Shown: positions 16,948 to 27,012 of the stretch, one piece after another
How the letters are laid out: each line of letters starts with the position of its first letter
Position numbering within the stretch: position 1 is the stretch's first letter
NCBI GenBank assembly: GCA_003512955.1
Contig: DOTG01000015.1
Coordinates: 137,243 to 201,242 of the forward strand
Direction: 5' to 3'
Source of the DNA: Marinilabiliales bacterium
GTDB lineage: Bacteria > Bacteroidota > Bacteroidia > Bacteroidales > SZUA-534
DNA length: 64,000 bases
Made by a program: the position numbers and the translations under genes
The notes under the pieces: generated by a model
Told to the model about the DNA's origin: nothing
The model's input: only the letters and a program-made list of their open reading frames with translations
Databases searched by the model: none

Positions 16948-18894
16948 ATGAGAAAAATCACACTATTATTTTTTGCAACCTTATTTTTACCCTGGGTAGC
17001 ATTTTCGCAGACTCAACTGGTAATTGAGGTCACTACCGATAACTATCCCGATGAAACCTATTGGGTTGTTTATGGTTTAAACCACACTGTGATAAAGCAA
17101 AGCGGTACCCTTTTAAAACAAACCACGCACCGCGACACGTTGGCTTTAACCTCAGAGAACTGTTTTTACTGGACTATCTATGATAAATACAGCGATGGTA
17201 TGAGCAGTTCAGGAGGTGGCGATTACAAGTTATACTTAGATGGGGCTTTGGTGGCTCAATGCGAGGACCCCAATTTTGGGGACAGCATTTCAGTTTATAA
17301 CCTGGGAGCAGCCTGTACCGCAAATGATGCAGCCCTGTTGTATGTCGATATGCTTTATTATCTAAGTAGAGAACCTCAAAATATTAGTGTCGGTTTATTA
17401 AACATGGGCAACGGACCTATTACCAGTATTGAAGGATTTTATAAGGTAAACGGTGTTGCCAGTGCCGCCAAAACAATCAGTGGCTTAAACATCCCGGTTG
17501 GGGGTTTGGTAACCATCCAGCATCCCGATGTTTTTAATTTTGAAACCGCCGGTGCTTATAGCATCGAATTTACACTTACCCGGGTAAATGGATTTGAAGA
17601 TGCTGCAACAGTTAATAACATTGCTTTAAAAGAGGTTGAGGTGGTGGATGGAATGGTACGGAAAAACATGGTAGAAATGGTTACCAGTGCCTATTGTCCA
17701 TCTTGTCCTGAGGCAAATGCACAGGTAGAGAGTGTGCTTTTTGCAAATCCGGGAACATTTTCCATAGCTAAATACCTGCCATCGTGGTGGGGCGATTTAA
17801 AATATGTTCCAGGTAACGATCAACGGATAGACATGTATAATGTCGGCGGTGCACCTTTTCTGTTTTTAAACGGGTCGTTAATTACTTATTGGCCAACATT
17901 TACCGAAGAAACGTATGAAAATTATTTGGGTGAAGTGACTGGTTTAAAAATTGGAATAAATTCATATATGGAAGGTGATAGTATTTTTGCCACGGTAACT
18001 ATTGATGCCAAAGAAACCCTTACAGGTTCGTTTTCTTTGCGCGGAGTGGCAGTACAATACCTGTGTCATGAAAATACCAAGGGGTCCGATTATTACTACC
18101 CCACGTATGGCTATTTGCCAAATCCTGAGGGGATTCAGTTGACTAACTTTGTTGAGGGAGAAACCTACACCTTTGATATTGCCGGAAGTATTAAAGATTA
18201 TCCCTTGGAAACCGGAAGTTTACAAGATATGATTGTAACCTTTTATGTTCAAAACAACGAAGATAGAGCTATTTTACAGTCAGAAAATATCAAACTATCT
18301 TATACAAGTGTTGAACCTGCATTTTCATTCAACATTGAAAATGGAGTTGCCGGTGTGGATACCGCAGGACTAAAACTTGTGGCAACTTCGAACCGGAACC
18401 TGTTTAATACTGATGGCCGGCCCATCAACAACATTAATGATCATATTGTATTTAAAAAAGATGCCATTACCGGAGCGGCAGTCCCGTTTACAGCTTCCAT
18501 CGATTCCGTAGCCCTTAAAGTAACTATTAAACCTATCTATGGATGGACTACCGGAAGCACCTATTATGTGGTATTAAAAGATTTTGCAACTCTTGATGGG
18601 CTTACCTTAGAAAATGATACGTTGGTGTTTACTACGCTTCCATACATAAGCGTACACGAGCAGACGGCAGAATTGGTGAAAGTTTATCCAACCATTGTCT
18701 CAAACGTCATTCATATCCAAAGCCAGAAAATGGTAACAGTGGATGTTTGCAATTCCTTGGGACAGGTTGTTATGCAAGTAGGCCAAGTGAATGGCCATTA
18801 TGTATTGCCTGTTAATAAATTATCAAAAGGGTTTTACTTTTTAAAAGTTCAAGATACTGTTCAAAAGCAAGTGGTAAAGTTTCTCAAACAGTAG
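16948..18894 (+). CDS. T9SS type A secreted protein with Omp28/thioredoxin-like domain (CPSC)
   Basis: A 648-residue secreted protein. It has a signal peptide (residues 1-20), a beta-rich N-terminal domain of about 100 residues with YWTIYDKYSDGMSSSGGGDY, then a CARDB/Ig-like module. An Omp28-like thioredoxin domain follows, with MVEMVTSAYCPSCPEANAQV (Cys250, Cys253) and a GGAPFLFLNG cis-Pro-like loop. A bacterial Ig-like module (about 455-560) and the T9SS type A sorting domain (last ~75 residues, VKVYPTIVSNVIHIQSQ ... KGFYFLKVQD) close it. The YPNP-type motif reads YPTI here. A close paralogue lies at 25055-26995. Confidence 0.82.
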   Translation: MRKITLLFFATLFLPWVAFSQTQLVIEVTTDNYPDETYWVVYGLNHTVIKQSGTLLKQTTHRDTLALTSENCFYWTIYDKYSDGMSSSGGGDYKLYLDGALVAQCEDPNFGDSISVYNLGAACTANDAALLYVDMLYYLSREPQNISVGLLNMGNGPITSIEGFYKVNGVASAAKTISGLNIPVGGLVTIQHPDVFNFETAGAYSIEFTLTRVNGFEDAATVNNIALKEVEVVDGMVRKNMVEMVTSAYCPSCPEANAQVESVLFANPGTFSIAKYLPSWWGDLKYVPGNDQRIDMYNVGGAPFLFLNGSLITYWPTFTEETYENYLGEVTGLKIGINSYMEGDSIFATVTIDAKETLTGSFSLRGVAVQYLCHENTKGSDYYYPTYGYLPNPEGIQLTNFVEGETYTFDIAGSIKDYPLETGSLQDMIVTFYVQNNEDRAILQSENIKLSYTSVEPAFSFNIENGVAGVDTAGLKLVATSNRNLFNTDGRPINNINDHIVFKKDAITGAAVPFTASIDSVALKVTIKPIYGWTTGSTYYVVLKDFATLDGLTLENDTLVFTTLPYISVHEQTAELVKVYPTIVSNVIHIQSQKMVTVDVCNSLGQVVMQVGQVNGHYVLPVNKLSKGFYFLKVQDTVQKQVVKFLKQ

Positions 18895-18910
18895 TAGTAG
18901 GTAGTAGTAT

Positions 18911-18940
18911 GAAAGCGCTGCATGAAAATGCAGTGCTTTT
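18911..18940 (+). terminator. Terminator after the first T9SS gene
   Basis: Stem AAAGCGCTGCAT / ATGCAGTGCTTTT with one G-T pair and a GAAA-type loop, followed by only a short T-run. It begins 17 bases after the stop codon. Confidence 0.6.
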
Positions 18941-19029
18941 AAACCTCGCAATGTTTAAATGTTTTTGCCACCCAACAATGAGATTATACGATACAAAAAA
19001 CAAACACAAATTTAAATTTAAAACAAATC

Positions 19030-22000
19030 ATGATGAGAAAACTATTCTTTAGAATGCTGGCCTATCTCATGTTACTCACGCTTTATGTGCCGTTGCATGC
19101 CCAGGACAGTAATTTATCCAACAGCTTGCTTACCCCGCGAATTTCCACTGATGAAAATGCGGTACCAGCAGTTAGTTTGAGGAACGATCCAATGGTGATC
19201 GGCCCCGATCTTTATAATCAAATGGGTGCAATTTCTGACTACACTCTTGTGAATGTGGAATATACATTTACCGATTTTGATGAATATACTTCATTTGCTG
19301 CTGAAGATTTTGAGGTACCGGAATCTCAATCTATGGAAATTGCGTTTGTCCGCACCACAGTTTATACACCATTTTCATTAGATATGATAAATAGCTTCAA
19401 TGTAATAGTGTATAGCGATGCCAACGGTACCCCGGGAACCGAATTCAAGGTAGTGGAAAATAATACCAATTCCTACTTTGAGCCTTATGTGTCAAACAGC
19501 TATATTTACGATATGACCCTGAAACTGGCAGAAAACATAACCCTTCCTGCCGGGAAATACTGGATTTGTATTCAGGCAGTGAGTGATGTTTCTGAAGAAA
19601 ACGCGTACAACCAGCCAGGTTTCTGGATCACGCATGTGCTTCAATCAAGTGGTGATGCCATTGGGTATCAGGCCCATTTTAAAAACCCGGGTGGGGGATA
19701 CCAATCCATTTATACATGGAAAGATATGACCACCTTTTGGAAAACGGCAGCCGGATTTGACAGGGGGTTGTATAATTTCAATTTTGCTTTGTTTGGGCCT
19801 GCAAAAACCAATGATTTGGCTGTTACCGACATTACGGCCCCAACCAGTGGCGCCGAACTTTCCGATGCCGAAGAAATTACCGTGACTATTCAAAACCACG
19901 GTACTGCTCTGCAAGCCGATGGCAGTTATCAGGTACGTTGCCGTGTGAACGGAGGTGCATGGACCGATGCTGAAGAGGGTTTGGAAGTAGCCTCAGGTAA
20001 TGAAATCAGCTATACGTTCCATGAAGTGCTCGATCTTTCAGCTAAAGACGTTTATAACATTGATGTAGAAGTTGTTTCTGCTTCCGATGAAAATCTGGCA
20101 AACAATAGTTACTCGGTGCAAGTTGAAAACTTTGGAGTTATTTATCCAGCAGTACCTAATGCCAAGGTGGTTTATACTACTTGCGAAGGGACTTTTACCG
20201 ACCATGGCGGGCTGGGAGATGTTACCGTAAGTTATTCCGATGATACCGTGGTATTTGTGCCAGGTTCAGCGAATTCAAGAATCCGCCTGGAATTTTACAA
20301 TACCGGAATGAGCGGTGCTTATTGTTTCCATTTTTACAATGGCAGCAGTACCGATGCCCCTGAACTGGGTGATTTGGAAACTTTTAACGGAAACACCGGC
20401 GTATTTCCTCAGGAAGTTCATGGAATGGTTATCGAAGGTGTGAACCCCGAAGGAGCCTTAACCATTATTATCCCCGGTTTCGATACAGGTTCTTCCTCAA
20501 ATAACGTGATGGCTAAAGTTAGCTGTGTTCCAAACGTAGAACATGATTTTCGGGTGGTGGATGTTAACTTTAGCAAACCCTACAGCTGGGAAACCGAAAC
20601 CATTCAGCTATCAGCAAGGGTTCACAACCGGGGAAGTCTGGAGTCAACTCCGATGGTTACTTTCTTTGCCAACGATTTGGAATTGGGTTCGGTAACTTCA
20701 ACAGTATTAAAATACGGCGAAACAGGTAAGGCTTCATTTGTATGGACACCTGCCGAAGCCGGAAACTATACCATTACTGCAAAAGTTCCTGCCGATCAGG
20801 GAGCTTATGCTACTGACAAAGAATTTAGCAAAGATCATGAAATTTACCCGTTGGGATATTTGGTAGAAGGTTTTGAAGGTGAAATGTTCCCACCCGAAGG
20901 TTGGGTGTCAAAAAAACCAGGTGCTACCAGCCGTATCCTTGAATGGTATAACGAAAGGCCATATATTGAGGGTAAATATACACTAAGCTGTGGTGCTGAT
21001 ACTCTGATAACACCGAAGCTGAATATATTAGCTACCGATACTTTGAGATTTATATATGGGGCGGGCTTTTTTGGGATGACATGTAATATTGTGTATGCAC
21101 CAACCCTTAATGGTCCCTGGAAAAATGCCCATACCGTTAGCTATGGTGCCCCTAATGTCTCAGAATATAATGCACCTTTGAAAAAAGCTGCCGGCGCCAA
21201 TTATATCGGTTTTGCCATTAGTGGCGGCGGTGGTAGCATTGATTTTATCCGTGGTGTTGAACGTTTTTTCAACGATAATGATTTGGCTATTACCTCTTTC
21301 GTTGGAAAAACGGATCCTCAAGTAGGTATATCAAACAACTATTCCTTAACAATCAGGAACTTAGGAAAAGGGACTCTTAACGGAAGCGATTATACTGTTA
21401 AACTATGGAAGGAAGTGGATGGCGTTGCTACACTTTTAAACACGATCAACGGAACTGAAGTTGCTTTTGCCAACTATCAAACATTTGATATACCGGTTAC
21501 TTTTACCACACCTGAAAAAGGAGTTGTTTATGCAACCGTTGATTATACTAATGATCAGGATGTTTTAAACAATACATCGGAAAAACTCGATTTAACCGTT
21601 ATTAAAGCTGGATTTGAGTATGTGTTTGAAGGAAATGACGACATAACCTTAGATGATTATTATACTTGGTCAGGTTATTATGCCAACTATTCAGAGGTTA
21701 TCTACCATAAAGATTCTTTGGGCGTAAAAGGTGAAATCAATGCGCTATCGTTGTTCTATAATTTTGGATGGGACTATAACCTACCCATTCAGATTTATAT
21801 TGCCGAAACTAACAATAACGAATTGAACAGTGGATTCTTATCCACCAAGGATATGGTTAAGGTTTTTGATGGCACAGTTTCAGTAGAATTCACAAATGAC
21901 CAATATAAACAGTTATATATACCTTTCGACATTTCGTATTTGTATTCTGGCAATAAAAACCTGGTTGTGGCTTTTTACCGTCCGACAACCGGCGATTTTG

Positions 22001-24831
22001 CCAGTTCTATAAATTTGTTGGCAACAACGCGTGGAGCGAATGTACAGAGGAGTCATGGGATGCAGGCTTATGAAGTTGAAACCGACATCAGTGATCAGGC
22101 AGCATTGAATAAGCTTCCTAGCCAAGTTCATAGCTATGTGCCCAATGCCGTATTTTATGTAAAAACTTCCGGCATGGATGCTACATTGGCAGGTACCGTT
22201 ACCGATGAACACGACAACCTGTTTGAGGGTGTAAAAGTAATGTTAGATGGTTATGCCAATTATACGATCACCAGTAGTGACGGAAAATATCAATTCCCGG
22301 TGATGCCTGTTGGTACTACTGATATTACTGCAGAAAAGTATGGATATTACAATCAAACCAAAAATGGCACCTTCACTTCAGCCAACGAAACCGTGGTTAA
22401 TTTCAAAATGGAACCCCTGGCTACTGTTGCAGTCACAGGTACTGTTATTGCTAACGATTCATTGAGACCTGTTGCAGGTGTTGAAGTTTTCTTAACCGGA
22501 TATGTTGAAGGTTACACGGTCACAGATATAGATGGCAATTTTGTGATTGACGGTGTGTATGGCGACAAAACCTACACGGTAACTTTTGAGCATCCAAAAT
22601 ATGTGGCTCAAAGTACTGAAATCATTGTTCCTTATGAAGGATACGATATGGACACCATTACTTTGGACGAAGTAGAAGCTCCTGTCTTTAATGTGATAGC
22701 TACAATTTCGGAAACAAATCAGGTGAATGTCACCTGGCAGGCTCCTTACAGCGGAACCGAAGTATTGTTCGATCCTACGCTTGGCGGTACATTTGATAAT
22801 TACTGGTACAACGATGTTGATGAAAATGTACAGATGGGTAACCTGTTCAAGGTTTCGAATCCAGGAACAGTAACTTCAATCGAATTTTCGAACTGGGCCT
22901 GGAGTGGCGCCAATTCAGGTGAACTGTATTTCCGTTTTTATGATAAGAATCAACAGGAGATTATGAAACCCGTGGCTTTCACCATGCCTAATGAAAATGT
23001 GGACTGGATGCAGGTTGATGTCCCCGATTTTACCTACAATGAGGATTTTTATGTAATGATTCACTGGAACAAGATACATCAGCAGACATCGGCAATTGTT
23101 TATAGCTATACCGACAATAACAATGCCTATTTAGTTGATGCCAACGGGAAATGGTATTTGTTGACAGACTATGTAAATGAATTTTACAATCTAAATGTCG
23201 ATCCACATACCCTAAGTATCCGCGCCAATGTTCTGGAAAACGGTTCAAAAGCTACCAAAGCACTGGTTAGCTACGATATTTACAGGAACGACTTGGCCGG
23301 AAGTGCTATCGGTACCGATTGGACTAAGTTGAATACTGAACCTGTTACGGGTGGAAGCGTGGAAACTAGTTTTACAGATGCCGGATTTACCGATCTTACT
23401 GCCGGATTCTACATTTATAAAGTTCAGGCTTTGTACACCAAGGCAGCATCAGAATTTACCCTTTCCAATTCCGTCAACAAAGGATTGTTTGTCAATGTAA
23501 CCATAAATGTAACTGCCAATAATGGACAAAACATAGATGGTTCCAAAGTAGTTTTGGCCAACGATAATGGAACAGCTATTAATACCTATATGGCTGATGT
23601 GGCCGGTGGTAAAGTTATATTCAATGGTGTGTTAAAAGGCAATTATGAATTAACCGTAACCAATGGGGCAGCATACGATCAATATATTAGCAACGTAACC
23701 ATCTCTAATGATACCGTTTTGAATGTGGAATTGCTGGAAACCATCATTCCTCCATCGAAATTGAACGTGGTAGTGGATACACTTAACGACGAGGCAGTTC
23801 TCACCTGGGGTGTGGGTTTTGATAAACAATATAAACTTGATGATGATTCTTTCGAGACCGGATTGTCAGTCACTTTAGGTAACACCGCCGAAATTGGAAA
23901 CTTTTTTGATGTAAACGAAGGTGGACAAATCTTCAGTGCTGAAATTTTTAGCATCGCCAATGGTGGTACCGGTGGTAAAGTAGCCTTGTATTTCTATAAC
24001 GAAGCTCAGGAATTGATTGGTCAAACCGAGAAATTTGTGATGGTCCCGAGCGATAATTTCCAACAAATTCCTGTGGGTAATCTTGCTTATAGTGGTCCAA
24101 TTTATGCCATGGTACATTGGTTCGAAGATGAAACGCTAGAAACTGATGTTTTGGCAGCCGATATTGATGGTGGAAACGCTGGTGCTATGTACCATGATAG
24201 TGAAGGCTGGGACGGTTTGAATTACAATGGAAGTCCGACTTGTTTTGGGTTACGCCTGAATGTATTGGTAAGCAGTAAGAAAGTGGCTGTAATCGAGAAC
24301 AAAGTAAACGGTACCGTAACTACTGAAATTGGTTCAGTTGCCGATGTAAAAGTAATTAAAGGAATGAACCAGGCAGTGGCTCCCAAAAGTGCCAAATCAT
24401 TTAACATTTATTTGGATAACACGCTGGTAGCTTCCGGCATTACTTCACAATCCTTTACATTTACTGAAACTGAACATTTAAAAGTTCCTGGGGTGCACAT
24501 TTATCAGGCTGAAGTGGAAGCTGTGTATGTTTCAGGAAATTCAATTAAAACACCTGTTTCATTTACTTACGATTATGTTGTGGGTATTTTGGATGCCATC
24601 GATGCCAATTTGAACATCTATCCAAACCCGGCAAGTTCTGAAGTAACCTTTACCAATGCCATGAACAGCAAGGTGGAGTTTTACGATGCCCTTGGTAAAT
24701 TGGTTAAAACCACCGAAGTTGTGAATCAAAACAATCGGGTGTCACTTACCGATCTGCTAAATGGTGCTTATACCATTAAAATCATTGTACCTCAAGGTAC
24801 GTTATATCGTAATCTGGTTATTACAAAATAA
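19030..24831 (+). CDS. Giant multi-domain T9SS type A surface protein
   Basis: A 1933-residue secreted protein with a signal peptide (ending VPLHAQ). Approximate layout: N-terminal beta-sandwich 1-255; CARDB-like modules near 260-360, 505-610 and 750-850, each starting with a DLAVTDI/DLAITSF-type strand; a cleaved-adhesin-like jelly roll 615-750 (VEGFEGEMFPPEGW); two carboxypeptidase-regulatory-like Ig modules at 1050-1220 (AGTVTDEHDNLFEGVKVML); FN3-like modules; two related domains near 1250 and 1605 with VTWQAPYSG and LTWGVGFD strands. The last ~80 residues are a type A sorting domain (LNIYPNPASSEVTF). No protease catalytic motif was found, so adhesion or glycan binding is likelier than catalysis. 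Confidence 0.85.
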   Translation: MMRKLFFRMLAYLMLLTLYVPLHAQDSNLSNSLLTPRISTDENAVPAVSLRNDPMVIGPDLYNQMGAISDYTLVNVEYTFTDFDEYTSFAAEDFEVPESQSMEIAFVRTTVYTPFSLDMINSFNVIVYSDANGTPGTEFKVVENNTNSYFEPYVSNSYIYDMTLKLAENITLPAGKYWICIQAVSDVSEENAYNQPGFWITHVLQSSGDAIGYQAHFKNPGGGYQSIYTWKDMTTFWKTAAGFDRGLYNFNFALFGPAKTNDLAVTDITAPTSGAELSDAEEITVTIQNHGTALQADGSYQVRCRVNGGAWTDAEEGLEVASGNEISYTFHEVLDLSAKDVYNIDVEVVSASDENLANNSYSVQVENFGVIYPAVPNAKVVYTTCEGTFTDHGGLGDVTVSYSDDTVVFVPGSANSRIRLEFYNTGMSGAYCFHFYNGSSTDAPELGDLETFNGNTGVFPQEVHGMVIEGVNPEGALTIIIPGFDTGSSSNNVMAKVSCVPNVEHDFRVVDVNFSKPYSWETETIQLSARVHNRGSLESTPMVTFFANDLELGSVTSTVLKYGETGKASFVWTPAEAGNYTITAKVPADQGAYATDKEFSKDHEIYPLGYLVEGFEGEMFPPEGWVSKKPGATSRILEWYNERPYIEGKYTLSCGADTLITPKLNILATDTLRFIYGAGFFGMTCNIVYAPTLNGPWKNAHTVSYGAPNVSEYNAPLKKAAGANYIGFAISGGGGSIDFIRGVERFFNDNDLAITSFVGKTDPQVGISNNYSLTIRNLGKGTLNGSDYTVKLWKEVDGVATLLNTINGTEVAFANYQTFDIPVTFTTPEKGVVYATVDYTNDQDVLNNTSEKLDLTVIKAGFEYVFEGNDDITLDDYYTWSGYYANYSEVIYHKDSLGVKGEINALSLFYNFGWDYNLPIQIYIAETNNNELNSGFLSTKDMVKVFDGTVSVEFTNDQYKQLYIPFDISYLYSGNKNLVVAFYRPTTGDFASSINLLATTRGANVQRSHGMQAYEVETDISDQAALNKLPSQVHSYVPNAVFYVKTSGMDATLAGTVTDEHDNLFEGVKVMLDGYANYTITSSDGKYQFPVMPVGTTDITAEKYGYYNQTKNGTFTSANETVVNFKMEPLATVAVTGTVIANDSLRPVAGVEVFLTGYVEGYTVTDIDGNFVIDGVYGDKTYTVTFEHPKYVAQSTEIIVPYEGYDMDTITLDEVEAPVFNVIATISETNQVNVTWQAPYSGTEVLFDPTLGGTFDNYWYNDVDENVQMGNLFKVSNPGTVTSIEFSNWAWSGANSGELYFRFYDKNQQEIMKPVAFTMPNENVDWMQVDVPDFTYNEDFYVMIHWNKIHQQTSAIVYSYTDNNNAYLVDANGKWYLLTDYVNEFYNLNVDPHTLSIRANVLENGSKATKALVSYDIYRNDLAGSAIGTDWTKLNTEPVTGGSVETSFTDAGFTDLTAGFYIYKVQALYTKAASEFTLSNSVNKGLFVNVTINVTANNGQNIDGSKVVLANDNGTAINTYMADVAGGKVIFNGVLKGNYELTVTNGAAYDQYISNVTISNDTVLNVELLETIIPPSKLNVVVDTLNDEAVLTWGVGFDKQYKLDDDSFETGLSVTLGNTAEIGNFFDVNEGGQIFSAEIFSIANGGTGGKVALYFYNEAQELIGQTEKFVMVPSDNFQQIPVGNLAYSGPIYAMVHWFEDETLETDVLAADIDGGNAGAMYHDSEGWDGLNYNGSPTCFGLRLNVLVSSKKVAVIENKVNGTVTTEIGSVADVKVIKGMNQAVAPKSAKSFNIYLDNTLVASGITSQSFTFTETEHLKVPGVHIYQAEVEAVYVSGNSIKTPVSFTYDYVVGILDAIDANLNIYPNPASSEVTFTNAMNSKVEFYDALGKLVKTTEVVNQNNRVSLTDLLNGAYTIKIIVPQGTLYRNLVITK

Positions 24832-24837
24832 TGCTTT

Positions 24838-24869
24838 AACCGCCACAGTTTTTGCTGTGGCGGTTTTTT
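24838..24869 (+). terminator. Strong terminator after the giant T9SS gene
   Basis: Perfect 11-bp stem AACCGCCACAG / CTGTGGCGGTT with a TTTTTG loop and an ensuing T-run, seven bases after the stop codon. Confidence 0.92.
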
Positions 24870-25054
24870 ATTTTTTAGAACATCTTAAAATTACCCGTTT
24901 GAAACAAGTTTTTTCAATCGTTACAATTCACACCCGGCATAAAAGCCAATCTCATTAAAAAACAGATGCTAAAAAAAGCATCCCGATTATTAAAATAATA
25001 CGCTGGCACATTTCCATATAATGGATCAATCGGACCAGTAAAAACATATACCAA

Positions 25055-26995
25055 ATGAACTACAAAAATTTACACCTTATTTTCTGGTTTACTTTTTTCA
25101 GTACCTTTTGCTTTGGAAGCGAACTGGTTATTGAAGTAACCACCGATAAATATCCCAATGAAACCTCCTGGAAAGTTTTCGATACCAACAAGAACCTGAT
25201 TCATCAGAATGGTACGTTGTTGAAAAACATAACCTATCGCGATACCTTGGAAGTTCCCGCCGATGCCTGTTATTTTTGGCGTATTTATGATGTTTACGGC
25301 AACGGTATGAGCAATGGCACGCCTCCGGGTGATTACAAGGTTTACCTCGATGGCGCTTTAGTGGCTTCCTGCGAAAATCCCAATTTTGGCGACAGTATTA
25401 GTGTTTATGGGCTGGGTACCGGTTGTGTCAGTTCCGATGTATCCCTGGAGTCGCTTGATTTTTCCAGCCAGCAGGCTTTTAATCCGTTCGATGTTACCTT
25501 TTCGGTACTAAACTTTGGAAGCGGGAATATTGAATCTTTACTGATTGGTTATGATTTAGGAGGATGGGAACAGGAACCCGTGCTGTTGGAAGGATTATCC
25601 ATTGAATTTGGAGAACAGGTACAACTTTCGTTTCCCGAAAAACTTCAATTTACAACTTCTGGAGAGGTCATTTTCAGTTTACGTGTTGAAAAAGTAAACG
25701 GAACAGTAGATTTGAACCTGAACAATAATAGTTTAACAAAAACCATTTTGGTGGCCGATGGCTATTGGCAAAAACCCATGCATGAAGAGTTTACGGCCAA
25801 TTGGTGTGGGCCTTGTGCTTTGGCAAATCCCAAATTGAAAGCCACGTTGGATCAATTTCCCGGGCAATATTCGCTCATAAAATATCAATATCTCAACGAT
25901 TCATATTTCCATGTCGATGGAGGGCGCATGGCTACTTTTTATGGCGTCGCCGGAGTTCCTTCCATGTATATTAATGGGAACTATTTCTATCCAGGCGATT
26001 ATACCCCTGAGGAATTTTTAACCCATAAAGGACAGGTAACACCCGTTTCATTGATTCTGAACCCCATGGCCATAGGTGACAGTGTTTTTGTAAATGTTAA
26101 TATTGCTGCAACTGAAAACTTTACCTCCAAAGCTTACCTCCGTTTAGCCGTGGTTGAAAACATAACCACTGGAAATGTTGGAACCAACGGAGAAGAAGAA
26201 TTTGAAAACGTGTTTATGAAATTCCTGTCAAATTGGGGCGGAGATGAAATAGGCCAGCTTACCTCAGGGCAATCGGTTACATTAACCTTCAAAACAAAAA
26301 TGAGCGATACCTTTGTTGAGGAGATGAACGATCTTTCGGTAGTTGGATACCTATTTTATAAAAATGCTTATGAAGTGCTGCAATCCGAAATGGTGGCAGT
26401 ACCTTATACCCCAGCAGCGCCAGTAATTTCTTTTTCAATAGCAAATGGTTCTGTTGATATTGATACCGTATTGAACCTTACCATTGAATCAGACAAGCCG
26501 CTCATTCATTCCAATGGTACTGAAATTACCGATATTCAACCGGTTATTTCATTCAAGGAAAATAATGGGGAGGGAATTGATGTGGCTTTCACCGGATCGA
26601 TCTCCAATACAAAAAAAACCATTACAATCACCCCTGTTTCTAATTTGAAGCCAAATACAGAATATTTTATTCAGTTGTCAGGCGTAAAATCTGATGAAGG
26701 CATCGAAGTTTCTGATGCAACCTTAAGTTTTACAACTAAAAACACGGTAGGCATAACAAACATAGCTCAAAATAACTTACAGATATTTCCCAATCCGGCC
26801 AACAACCTGCTTACCTTAAATTCACTTTGTTCAACCGAGGCTACAATTCTGGATGCCGCAGGTAAAACAGTGATGGCAAAAGCATTGGAAGTCGGATTCA
26901 ACTCCTGGGAAATTTCCAACCTAAAAGCAGGGGTGTATTTTATCAAAGTTACCGTTGAAAACCAATCAACCTTCTATAAAATCATTAAGTATTAA
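25055..26995 (+). CDS. T9SS type A secreted protein with Omp28/thioredoxin domain (CGPC)
   Basis: A 646-residue paralogue of the product of 16948-18894. The N-terminal modules are clearly homologous (VIEVTTDKYPNETSWKVF against VIEVTTDNYPDETYWVVY). The thioredoxin-like domain carries the canonical CGPC (Cys251, Cys254) in EFTANWCGPCALANPK and a GVAGVPSMYINGN cis-Pro loop, so it could act as a disulfide exchanger. A bacterial Ig-like domain and a type A sorting domain (IFPNPANNLLTL) close the protein. It follows the giant T9SS gene after a terminator and precedes a third relative by 17 bases, so these two are probably one transcript. Confidence 0.85.
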   Translation: MNYKNLHLIFWFTFFSTFCFGSELVIEVTTDKYPNETSWKVFDTNKNLIHQNGTLLKNITYRDTLEVPADACYFWRIYDVYGNGMSNGTPPGDYKVYLDGALVASCENPNFGDSISVYGLGTGCVSSDVSLESLDFSSQQAFNPFDVTFSVLNFGSGNIESLLIGYDLGGWEQEPVLLEGLSIEFGEQVQLSFPEKLQFTTSGEVIFSLRVEKVNGTVDLNLNNNSLTKTILVADGYWQKPMHEEFTANWCGPCALANPKLKATLDQFPGQYSLIKYQYLNDSYFHVDGGRMATFYGVAGVPSMYINGNYFYPGDYTPEEFLTHKGQVTPVSLILNPMAIGDSVFVNVNIAATENFTSKAYLRLAVVENITTGNVGTNGEEEFENVFMKFLSNWGGDEIGQLTSGQSVTLTFKTKMSDTFVEEMNDLSVVGYLFYKNAYEVLQSEMVAVPYTPAAPVISFSIANGSVDIDTVLNLTIESDKPLIHSNGTEITDIQPVISFKENNGEGIDVAFTGSISNTKKTITITPVSNLKPNTEYFIQLSGVKSDEGIEVSDATLSFTTKNTVGITNIAQNNLQIFPNPANNLLTLNSLCSTEATILDAAGKTVMAKALEVGFNSWEISNLKAGVYFIKVTVENQSTFYKIIKY

Positions 26996-27012
26996 TAAAA
27001 AATTAAAAACCA